Shown here: positions 1 through 6,502 of the stretch, piece by piece | How the letters are laid out: each line of letters starts with the position of its first letter | Numbering within the stretch: the stretch's first letter is position 1 | Source: Rhodococcus yananensis | GTDB taxonomy: Bacteria; Actinomycetota; Actinomycetes; Mycobacteriales; Mycobacteriaceae | Assembly: GCF_020515525.1 (NCBI RefSeq) | Contig: NZ_JAIYEP010000006.1 | Span: 1-64,000, forward strand | Direction of reading: 5' to 3' | Length of the DNA stretch: 64,000 nt | Position numbers and translations under genes: made by a program | Notes under the pieces: generated by a model | What the model saw: the letters and a program-made list of their open reading frames with translations, nothing else | The model's database searches: none | What the model was told of the DNA's origin: nothing

Positions 1-132
1 TTCAATCACCGCCGCTTGCATGGCGAGATCAACCACGTCCCGCCTGTCGAGTACGAGGCCGCCTACTGGGCAAATCACTCGGCGGCCGACTACCGTGAGA
101 CACCGGTCCTCGCTGAGGCTGGAACCAGATAG
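1..132 (+). CDS. IS3-family transposase (OrfB), C-terminal fragment
   Basis: The window opens inside a reading frame that encodes 43 residues and stops at TAG 130-132. It begins FNHRRLHGEI and continues VPPVEYEAAYW, the usual C-terminal end of IS3-family DDE transposases (integrase core, after the last catalytic Glu). That family cuts and joins the IS ends. The catalytic core lies outside the window, so activity cannot be judged. The stop codon is 30 bp from the proposed right end of the element, a normal spacing for IS3 elements. The family call rests on this short but characteristic tail. Confidence 0.85.
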   Translation, partial: FNHRRLHGEINHVPPVEYEAAYWANHSAADYRETPVLAEAGTR

Positions 133-162
133 CTGAGCCTCCGCCGAACTCGGGGCGATTCA
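1..162 (+). mobile_element. Right end of an IS3-family insertion sequence
   Basis: Only the last 162 bp of the element are in view: the transposase tail followed by a short non-coding end. Positions 149-162 read CTCGGGGCGATTCA, whose reverse complement TGAATCGCCCCG resembles the TGAACCGCCCCG-type terminal inverted repeat of many IS3 elements. The element therefore probably ends at 162. A 3-4 bp target duplication would begin at 163 (CAT...), but the left copy is outside the window. The insertion interrupts the acetyltransferase gene read on the other strand. Confidence 0.75.
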
Positions 163-462
163 CATCCCTCTTGCGTCAGCGGAGATCAAGACACCGCCGA
201 CTCCCGCGATCGCGAGTGTCTCCGTGCCGACAGCGATCACGCGGCGCGCCCATCCCACGTGGCCGATGACAAGACCTTCGATCCGCGCCATGATGTGGAC
301 ATCATGTGATGTGTAGCCGTAGGGCTGTTGCGGATCCCACTCTCCGAGCTCCTTGAGATACTCGCTGTCGAAGAGCTGTCGAAGCCCACCCAGATCGGCC
401 TCAGTGAGCTCCTGGTGGGCGAGGACCTCGCTCGAATGACGCTTCACGCATTGACATTCCAC
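160..462 (-). pseudogene. GNAT acetyltransferase truncated by the IS3 insertion
   Basis: The remaining 100 residues look like the first half of a GNAT-fold acetyltransferase, a family that transfers acetyl from acetyl-CoA to amines. The stretch GHVGWARRVIAVG followed by AGVGGVLISADARGM resembles AAC(2')-like or general GNAT proteins up to motif A, where R-G-x-G-x-G/A binds CoA. The protein stops right after ARG-M: the TGA at 160-162 is the first three bases of the IS terminal repeat, so the IS supplies the stop. The acetyl-CoA loop and all C-terminal strands are missing and the product should be inactive. The start overlaps the 3' end of the toxin gene by 19 bp, so it was probably the third gene of that operon. 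Substrate unknown. Confidence 0.7.
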
Positions 463-869
463 GGGTCCACGAGTTCGACGCCGGTGTGCTGGAAATCCTT
501 CACATTGCGCGTAGCGCAGGTTGCCCCGTGCGCCAGGCAGATCGCGGCGATCTGGGCGTCGGCGGTACTGACCGGCGCACCTGCTGCCTCACGCGACGCG
601 AGCACCTCCGCGTATCGCTCCGCCGCGTCAGCATCGAAGGCGAGCACCGACCGGCTCCCCCGATACGGTGCTACCGCTTCCTCGATCCCGTGCGCCAGCT
701 CGTCTTTGCGTCGGCCTTCCGGGAGCCTTCGGATACCGGCATGCAACTCCGCGAGAGTGATGGCGGTGATCGCGACGTCGCCCGTCAGCGAAACGAGCCA
801 CTCTACGAGACGAGGCTCCGGCGAGGACCGAAAGATCTCTGCGATGACGTTCGTGTCGAGGACGATCAT
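444..869 (-). CDS. PIN-domain ribonuclease toxin (VapC/FitB type)
   Basis: The 141-residue product begins MIVLDTNVIAEIF, with the first PIN acidic residue (Asp5) in the DTN motif. It continues with ITLAELHAGI (conserved Glu) and ends with the acidic STADAQIAAICLAHGATCATRN block that completes the metal site. Such toxins are Mg-dependent RNases cutting tRNA or rRNA when their antitoxin is lost. Length and motifs match the FitB-like subgroup. The ATG overlaps the antitoxin stop (ATGA, 866-869), so the pair is translationally coupled. All expected active-site residues appear present, so it is probably functional. It sits between the IS end and the DUF262 gene in the accessory part of the window. 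Confidence 0.9.
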   Translation of the reverse strand: MIVLDTNVIAEIFRSSPEPRLVEWLVSLTGDVAITAITLAELHAGIRRLPEGRRKDELAHGIEEAVAPYRGSRSVLAFDADAAERYAEVLASREAAGAPVSTADAQIAAICLAHGATCATRNVKDFQHTGVELVDPWNVNA

Positions 870-1099
870 TCGAAGTCCGCCGCCCGTGCGACATCATCGC
901 GCGTCGGAATCGGCAGCTCATCGCCCCCACCGACATCCCGCGCCACGGCCAGAAGAGCCATGCCGATGTGCTGCCGTCGAGCGGCCTTCGTCAGGATGTC
1001 TCGAACCTCGGCCTCCATGGACCGCCCGTGCTCCTTCGCCTGCGATGCGAGCTGTTCCTTCACGTGGTCATCGAGACCACGCACGATGATGGATGACAT
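866..1099 (-). CDS. FitA-like ribbon-helix-helix antitoxin
   Basis: This 77-residue protein starts MSSIIVRGLDDHVKEQL, a typical Arc/MetJ ribbon-helix-helix N-terminus of FitA/VapB antitoxins: the first strand enters the operator major groove. The C-terminal half (DELPIPTRDDVARAADFE) is the acidic tail expected to wrap the toxin's PIN site. I chose ATG 1099 because a clean GGAGG lies 8 nt upstream (1108-1112); a GTG at 1108 is in frame but overlaps that ribosome site. The gene is the first of the operon and likely represses its own promoter with the toxin through the palindrome at 1118-1133. Confidence 0.88.
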   Translation of the reverse strand: MSSIIVRGLDDHVKEQLASQAKEHGRSMEAEVRDILTKAARRQHIGMALLAVARDVGGGDELPIPTRDDVARAADFE

Positions 1100-1117
1100 C
1101 AGAGCCACCTCCTCTTG

Positions 1118-1133
1118 CTATCAACTATGATAG
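1118..1133. promoter_or_regulatory. Probable toxin-antitoxin operator palindrome
   Basis: CTATCA and TGATAG form perfect 6-bp inverted arms around a 4-bp spacer (ACTA), 19 bp upstream of the antitoxin ATG and next to its ribosome site. RHH antitoxins bind short palindromes of this sort to autoregulate. The role is inferred from position and symmetry. Confidence 0.55.
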
Positions 1134-1175
1134 CGCTGATTGCTCGATGCGGAAAGACAAGAACGAGGCGACGAA

Positions 1176-1204
1176 GCCCCGCCGATCACGACGATCGACG
1201 GGGC
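1176..1204 (-). terminator. Hairpin downstream of the DUF262 gene
   Basis: GCCCCGCCGATC and GATCGACGGGGC form a 12-bp stem with one mismatch and a 5-nt loop. It sits 67 bp beyond the end of the DUF262 gene and just before the divergent toxin-antitoxin promoter. There is no strong T-run, which is common in this G+C range. Confidence 0.5.
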
Positions 1205-1270
1205 CCGCGGAGCAGGATCAGCTCACATCACACGTTGAATCGGAATTCCACAACGTCTCCTTGGTCTCGC

Positions 1271-3379
1271 CTACTCACGAACTGCCTCTCCTGTCACTAC
1301 TAGATCCTTCAACGGCACAAGCCGGTCCGGCGTCTCCAACGCCCAGAACTCAAGGCCACTCATATTGGTGACGCCCAACGAGTGGGAGGCTTCCGTCAAC
1401 GAATCAAACTGCTTTGTACCGTCGATCACCAAGGTGGCGTCATCATCGACGACTGCATCGACTTCCCACCCAGGGTCAACAGGGTCGAGCAGGTCTCCGG
1501 GCCGCAAGACTCCAGCTTCGATTAGCTCGGCCAATGTCGGTTCCTCGGCTGGTTCCGCAACCTCCTGGACGCGTTCAACTGGCAACTCGGTTGCAGATCC
1601 AGACAGAACCTTGTAGCCGTCACGAGTGACGCGGGCCATCAGTACACGCCTAGCCTCAAGGAAATCCTCATAGGTCATGCTCTCCCAGCTCTGCGGCAAC
1701 GCATGCCAGTACATCTGCTTGGCCAACCATTCCGGTGACGTCGACCGAGCGGCGACCAGCTTCGGCCAGTAGACCGACGGGGGGTCGTCGCCAATGGCGA
1801 TATTGGTACTCCAGTCAGTAGGCGCAAAGTTAGCAGCCTGATTGACACGCTTGATGTCGGTGATGCCAAGCACCTTCTCTTGATAGGCGCGAGGGAACAA
1901 GTGGTGCCCCTCAGTACCTTTTACAGCTGGTTGTGAGGGGTCCATCCAGTCGACGACCCGGGCGTCGAGCATGAACATCTTGGCATCAAGAATGTTGAGC
2001 GCCGCGAGGTAACACTGGTATTGAGGAGAGAGCGCAGAGCCAGACGTCATCAGGTCCTGGGGCATATTGAACTGCCAGAAATCTGGCGTGAGCTGGGAGC
2101 CGATCATCTCGTCGAGGATAGTGGCGAAGCCCGCAGCATCGCCTTTGCTGACGCTGTAGATACGATCGAGATCCTTCTGAATCTGCGACTCCGACGACCC
2201 GGTGTACCTGCCCGTCAACTGCGCCATGAACAGCCAACGCGCAACGAGAGTCCGCAGGACGGCCAACTCCACGCCGTAGTGAGTACGCCCCAACAGGAAT
2301 ATGACGTACGAGTAGACGACGTTCATGTTCGAAGTCAGGTTCGCCGATTGTCGGAAGCCCGCCGTGCGAATCGACCGCACATATTCGGTCCAGCTCACCT
2401 GATTGGTAACCACTGGCAGCGCGGCTTTCAGTTTGTTCAGCTCCACCTCTTGTCGGTGAGCGTTAACTTGCCCGGTCGCCTTCTCCTTGGCTTGGAGTGC
2501 CGCATACGCATCCTGGAGGCGACCTCGACCTTGCCCCACCGCGACCAAAGCCCGCACCACGTGACCGGTCTCCACGGCAATGTACGGATTCAACGCAGTC
2601 CAAGTGACGGGAGTCCCTGCAATCTCGGATGCACGTTGAGTGCTGAGTCTGGAGTTGCGGGCAAAATTTTCGATCTCCTCGCGCCCCTCAGACCAGAACA
2701 CACTCAGCCAGGTCAGAATGTAGTCGTATGCCTTGAGTCTGACTCCCTCCGAATTGATCCGGACGAACACGTCGGCCACAAGCCGCTTATCCACATCCTT
2801 CTGAATGTGGACCACGTCGAACTGGTAGTTCTTTAGCTCAGTGAGCTTGGCGAATACGACCTCGACACGTTCTTCTTCGTCCTCGCTGAGTTGGTTACCT
2901 CCGGCCTCATAGCGCTTGACGAAAGCCTTACGGGCAGCGATAGGCGATGCGAAACACGAGGAGATGTCTTCCACCCACTGCACGGACTTCGCAAGGGCTG
3001 GCGTGCGGACTTCGAATTTCTCGGTGAAGGGATTGAACGCGATCACGATCTTTCGCTGCCGGTATGCTTCGTCGCGGACCGAGTGACCCTGCATCGCGGC
3101 ATACAGACTCGTCAACCTCTGTTGGCCGTCAATTATCTGGTGACTCGCACCCAGCTGCGCGTCTGAGCTGATCGCATGAGTTTCACCCGCTGCGACCACG
3201 TCCCAAAACATCAACGAACCGACCGGGTAGCCACGGTACATCGAGTCGAAAAGGTCCCGCACTTTGGTAGCAGGCCAAACGAAGGGCCGCTGCAAGTCAG
3301 GCAACTGGATCTGTCCCGTGCTGACGCCGCTCACCAACTGCTCGACCTGCCAAGCGACGGTCTTGAAGATTGCGGCCAT
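1271..3379 (-). CDS. DUF262/HNH protein with C-terminal RAMA-like domain, probable defence nuclease
   Basis: A 702-residue protein. Residues 1-100 carry the DUF262 (GmrS-like, ParB-fold) hallmarks LPDLQRPFVW (26-35) and IIDGQQRLTS (82-91); DGQQR is the conserved NTP-site motif of GmrSD-type modification-dependent restriction enzymes. A long helical middle leads to HHLFPRAYQ and NQAANFAP..N, an HNH/DUF1524-type nuclease motif near residues 495-545. The last 80 residues (LIEAGVLRPGDLL ... GLEFWALE) resemble the RAMA domain that accompanies DNA methylases and restriction proteins. Together these suggest a single-chain nuclease against foreign, possibly modified, DNA. The gene is plainly lower in G+C than its neighbours and lies beside a toxin-antitoxin pair and an IS, which suggests transfer. 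A good Shine-Dalgarno (GGAAG) precedes ATG 3379. Substrate unproven. Confidence 0.82.
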   Translation of the reverse strand: MAAIFKTVAWQVEQLVSGVSTGQIQLPDLQRPFVWPATKVRDLFDSMYRGYPVGSLMFWDVVAAGETHAISSDAQLGASHQIIDGQQRLTSLYAAMQGHSVRDEAYRQRKIVIAFNPFTEKFEVRTPALAKSVQWVEDISSCFASPIAARKAFVKRYEAGGNQLSEDEEERVEVVFAKLTELKNYQFDVVHIQKDVDKRLVADVFVRINSEGVRLKAYDYILTWLSVFWSEGREEIENFARNSRLSTQRASEIAGTPVTWTALNPYIAVETGHVVRALVAVGQGRGRLQDAYAALQAKEKATGQVNAHRQEVELNKLKAALPVVTNQVSWTEYVRSIRTAGFRQSANLTSNMNVVYSYVIFLLGRTHYGVELAVLRTLVARWLFMAQLTGRYTGSSESQIQKDLDRIYSVSKGDAAGFATILDEMIGSQLTPDFWQFNMPQDLMTSGSALSPQYQCYLAALNILDAKMFMLDARVVDWMDPSQPAVKGTEGHHLFPRAYQEKVLGITDIKRVNQAANFAPTDWSTNIAIGDDPPSVYWPKLVAARSTSPEWLAKQMYWHALPQSWESMTYEDFLEARRVLMARVTRDGYKVLSGSATELPVERVQEVAEPAEEPTLAELIEAGVLRPGDLLDPVDPGWEVDAVVDDDATLVIDGTKQFDSLTEASHSLGVTNMSGLEFWALETPDRLVPLKDLVVTGEAVRE

Positions 3380-3462
3380 TGCACTACTTCCTCGTGGACT
3401 CTATCCGTGATCTACCTGCGCTCGGAACGACCGACCCAGCTGTCACCCGATCTTTATCTAAC

Positions 3463-4557
3463 TCACTTCTTCCCAGACTGGTTTCCGCTACGGAACTCCA
3501 CCACGTCACCGTCGACCATCACGTAGTCCTTGCCTTCCATCCGCACCTTGCCTGCGGCCTTGGCCGCGTTCATCGAGCCGGCAGCGTCGAGGTCGGCGAA
3601 CGACACGACCTCCGCCTTGATGAATCCCCGCTCGAAATCGGTGTGGATCACACCGGCGGCCTTCGGTGCGGTGTCACCCTTGCGGATCGTCCAGGCTCGG
3701 GATTCCTTCGGACCCGCCGTGAGGTAGGTCTGCAAGCCGAGGGTGTGGAAGCCCGCGCGCGCCAACTGCTTCAGGCCCGCTTCGGTCTGACCGATGGATT
3801 CGAGCAGCTCCATCGCCTCGTCCTCGTCGAGTTCGAGAAGTTCCGACTCCACCTTCGCGTCGAGGAACACCGCATCCGCCGGAGCGACGGCCGCGCGCAG
3901 TTCGTTCTTGCGGTCCTCGTTCGTGAGCACCGACTCGTCGGCGTTGAACACGTACAGGAACGGCTTCGCCGTGAGCAGATGCAGCTCACGGAGCAGTTCG
4001 GCTTTGATTTCGCTCTGCGCGGCGAAGATGGTGCGTCCGTCCTCGAGGATCTTCTGCGCCTTCTTCGTCTCGTCCAGTTGGGCGACGAGTTCCTTGTTCT
4101 TCCGCGATTCTTTCTCGAGGCGCGGGAGGGCCCTCTCGATGGTCTCCAGGTCGGCGAGGATCAGCTCGGTGGCGATGACCTCGATGTCGGCCATCGGATC
4201 GACCTTACCGTCGACGTGCACGACGTCCGGGTCGTCGAAGACACGCACCACCTGGCAGATGGCGTCGGCCTCGCGGATGTTGGCGAGGAACTTGTTGCCC
4301 ATGCCCTCCCCGGCGGAGGCGCCCTTGACGATGCCGGCGATGTCGACGAACGACACGGTGGCGGGCAGGATCCGCTCGGATCCGAAGATCTCGGCGAGCC
4401 GGTTCAGTCGCTCGTCGGGCAGTTCGACGACACCGACGTTCGGCTCGATGGTCGCGAACGGGTAGTTCGCGGCCAGCACGTCGTTCTTGGTCAGCGCATT
4501 GAAGAGCGTCGACTTGCCGACGTTGGGAAGTCCGACGATTCCGAGGGTAAGGCTCAC
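3463..4557 (-). CDS. ychF: Ribosome-associated GTPase/ATPase YchF (Obg family)
   Basis: The 364-residue protein has the family's normal length. The G1 loop GLPNVGKST is at residues 8-16. The switch region [14 protein letters not shown], the G3 motif ([11 protein letters not shown]) and the NADES element that replaces the usual NKxD (explaining the ATP preference known for the family) all follow in order. A helical coiled-coil arm interrupts the G domain, and a C-terminal TGS domain ends in [15 protein letters not shown]. YchF binds ribosomes and takes part in oxidative-stress and translation-quality responses. It is the first clearly chromosomal gene beyond the accessory edge and is followed 83 bp later by the DUF262 gene on the same strand, which probably has its own promoter. 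Confidence 0.97.
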   Translation of the reverse strand: MSLTLGIVGLPNVGKSTLFNALTKNDVLAANYPFATIEPNVGVVELPDERLNRLAEIFGSERILPATVSFVDIAGIVKGASAGEGMGNKFLANIREADAICQVVRVFDDPDVVHVDGKVDPMADIEVIATELILADLETIERALPRLEKESRKNKELVAQLDETKKAQKILEDGRTIFAAQSEIKAELLRELHLLTAKPFLYVFNADESVLTNEDRKNELRAAVAPADAVFLDAKVESELLELDEDEAMELLESIGQTEAGLKQLARAGFHTLGLQTYLTAGPKESRAWTIRKGDTAPKAAGVIHTDFERGFIKAEVVSFADLDAAGSMNAAKAAGKVRMEGKDYVMVDGDVVEFRSGNQSGKK

Positions 4558-4627
4558 GGAATCAAGATTCTACGTGGTCGCCTCCGGCGGACCGACGCCC
4601 GCATGGCAGCGGCGTCGTGCCCGCGCG

Positions 4628-5083
4628 TCACAGGCAGGCGGCGCGCACCATCTGCGTGATCTGCCCGACCTGGTCGTCGGTCGGCTCCGCCGATCCGTTG
4701 GTGGCCGTTTCGGCGACCTTCGCCCGGATGTCGTCGTCGGATGCGTCCTCGTCGACGAGGGGGCAGGTCTCGGTCACGATCGTCTCGATCGAGGAGGTCT
4801 CCCGATCCGCCGACAGGTCCGGGTACGCGGCACGGAACGCCGCAACGAACGCGGACAACTGTGCCTGGTCGATGGCGTCCCCCGCCTGGGCACCCGCGCT
4901 CTGCACCGACGAGAGGGCACCTTCCGCGCCCTCCTTGACCGAGGTGACGACCGCACCGGCGGAGGAACGCAGGTCGTCCGTCGACGGGGCGTCGTCGGTG
5001 CCACACCCTGCGATCGCAGCGGTGGCGACACCGGCCGCGAACAACACGGCCGTCGTGCGGGACGAACGGAAGCGGGGGCTCAT
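4628..5083 (-). CDS. DUF732-like secreted lipoprotein
   Basis: A 151-residue product with a lipoprotein signal: basic start (MSPRFRSSRTT), hydrophobic stretch, and AIAGC as lipobox at about residue 26. The rest is acidic and Ala-rich. The C-terminal half (FVAAFRAAYPDLSAD ... ETCPLVDED ... VRAACL) has two cysteines spaced as in the actinobacterial DUF732 family, small exported proteins of unknown function, probably held by a disulphide. It is divergent from the permease gene at 5217, with about 130 bp between them. No specific role can be read from the sequence. Confidence 0.75.
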   Translation of the reverse strand: MSPRFRSSRTTAVLFAAGVATAAIAGCGTDDAPSTDDLRSSAGAVVTSVKEGAEGALSSVQSAGAQAGDAIDQAQLSAFVAAFRAAYPDLSADRETSSIETIVTETCPLVDEDASDDDIRAKVAETATNGSAEPTDDQVGQITQMVRAACL

Positions 5084-5216
5084 GGTTCGAGGATGCCACG
5101 TCACACCCCGGCACCGCAGAGCTACGACCGTGTCGGCCCTGCGCACGCGGGGTGTCACCCGTAGATTGGCGATGTCGATCGAGTCGACGGCCCCGCGCCG
5201 ACCGAAAGGACCCGTG

Positions 5217-6422
5217 TTGAGCGAATCGAAGGACGAACCCTCGGCCGCCCCGGAGGACGCCGGGGAGTCGACGGACACCGCCCCGGCGAACGACACCGCC
5301 GCAGCGAACGACACCGCGCCGGCGAACGACACCGCTCCGGCCCGGCCCGATCGCGGAACCCTCATCGGCAAGGGCGGCATGTGGCTGGCGAAGTGGTCCG
5401 CATGTCTCGTGATCATCGCGGCGGCAGCGCTCGTCCTCGGGTGGATCATCGAGAAGACCTGGGTGATTCTGCTGCCCATCGCACTCGCGATCGTCGTGTC
5501 GACGATCCTGTGGCCGCCCACCCGGGGCATGACGAAACGCGGTGTTCCGCCGGCCGCCGCCGCGGGCATGACACTCGTGATGTTCTTCCTGATCGTCGGC
5601 GGGATCATCGCGGGGATCGTCCCGTCGGTGATCTCGCAGATGCCCGACCTCGCGAACAAGGCCACCGAAGGCATCAACACGGTCCAGGACTGGATCCAGG
5701 GCCCGCCGATCAACCTGCGCGACGAGCAACTCGACAACGCCGTGCACGTCGTCGTCGAGAAGGTGCAGGGCAGCGCCGCCAGCATCGCCGGTGGCGTCTT
5801 CTCCGGGGTGAGCACAGCCGGGTCGCTGCTGGTCACCCTCGGTCTCGTACTGGTGCTCACGTTCTTCTTCATCAAGGACGGGCCGCGTTTCCTTCCCTGG
5901 CTGCACCGTGTCGGCGGTGGGCGCGCGGGTCGCCACCTCGAAGCGGTCCTGCTGCGCATGTGGGACACGCTCGGCGGCTTCATCCGCACCCAGGCGCTCG
6001 TGAGCCTCATCGATGCTGTGTTCATCGGCATCGGTCTCGTCATACTCGGTGTCCCGTTGGCGCCGGTACTCGCGATCCTCACGTTCATCGGCGGATTCGT
6101 GCCGATCGTCGGGGCCTTCGTCGCGGGCGCGCTCGCGGTACTGGTCGCGCTCGTCGCGAACGGGTTCACCACCGCGCTGATCGTCCTCGCCCTCATCATC
6201 GCCGTGCAGCAGATCGAAGGGAACGTGCTCCAGCCGGTGCTGCAGTCCAAGAGCATGAACCTGCACGCCGTCATCGTGCTGCTCGCCGTCACCGCCGGCT
6301 CGTCGCTGTTCGGCATCATCGGCGCGTTCCTCGCGGTGCCCGTCGCCGCCGTCGCTGCGGTCGTGATCCGCTACGTCGGTGAACAGATCGACGAACGCTC
6401 CACCGAACGCACCGTCCCGTGA
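5217..6422 (+). CDS. AI-2E family (PerM-like) membrane permease
   Basis: A roughly 400-residue integral membrane protein. After an acidic, low-complexity N-terminal tail of about 50 residues come two hydrophobic helices (ACLVIIAAAALVLGWII; ILLPIALAIVVSTIL), a short soluble segment, and the C-terminal block of the family (ALVSLIDAVFIGIGL, ILTFIGGFVPIVG, QQIEGNVLQPVLQSKSM). Members export quorum signals, ions or unknown solutes. The start is uncertain: TTG 5217 has AAGGA 6 nt upstream. An ATG at 5172 is in frame, but a TAGATT -10-like box at 5162-5167 would put transcription start at or after it. The N-terminal tail holds a 6-residue repeat. Convergent with sbcC across a palindrome. Confidence 0.85.
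   Translation: MSESKDEPSAAPEDAGESTDTAPANDTAAANDTAPANDTAPARPDRGTLIGKGGMWLAKWSACLVIIAAAALVLGWIIEKTWVILLPIALAIVVSTILWPPTRGMTKRGVPPAAAAGMTLVMFFLIVGGIIAGIVPSVISQMPDLANKATEGINTVQDWIQGPPINLRDEQLDNAVHVVVEKVQGSAASIAGGVFSGVSTAGSLLVTLGLVLVLTFFFIKDGPRFLPWLHRVGGGRAGRHLEAVLLRMWDTLGGFIRTQALVSLIDAVFIGIGLVILGVPLAPVLAILTFIGGFVPIVGAFVAGALAVLVALVANGFTTALIVLALIIAVQQIEGNVLQPVLQSKSMNLHAVIVLLAVTAGSSLFGIIGAFLAVPVAAVAAVVIRYVGEQIDERSTERTVP
5286..5339 (+). repeat. 18-bp tandem repeat encoding (A)NDTAPA units
   Basis: Three adjacent 18-bp units, each starting GCGAACGACACCGC, differ only at third positions. They encode the disordered acidic tail of the PerM-like permease. Such in-frame repeats readily change copy number between strains. 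Confidence 0.8.
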
Positions 6423-6471
6423 GCGAATGGACCGTTCGTCTCGATCGATCGAGCGAACGTACCGTTCGCTC
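6421..6471. terminator. Imperfect palindrome with GAGCGAA ends between permease and sbcC
   Basis: The 51-bp element begins on the permease stop codon, starts GAGCGAATGGACCGTTCG and ends GTACCGTTCGCTC, with CTCGATCGATCGAG in the centre. It folds as a long hairpin with a few mismatches and lies between two convergent genes, so it can stop transcription from both sides. Its ends match those of the palindromes at 19656-19710 and 42043-42093. Confidence 0.65.
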
Positions 6472-6502
6472 GGGGTAGGGGCGGGGGGCGGGGCGGGAGC
6501 GG

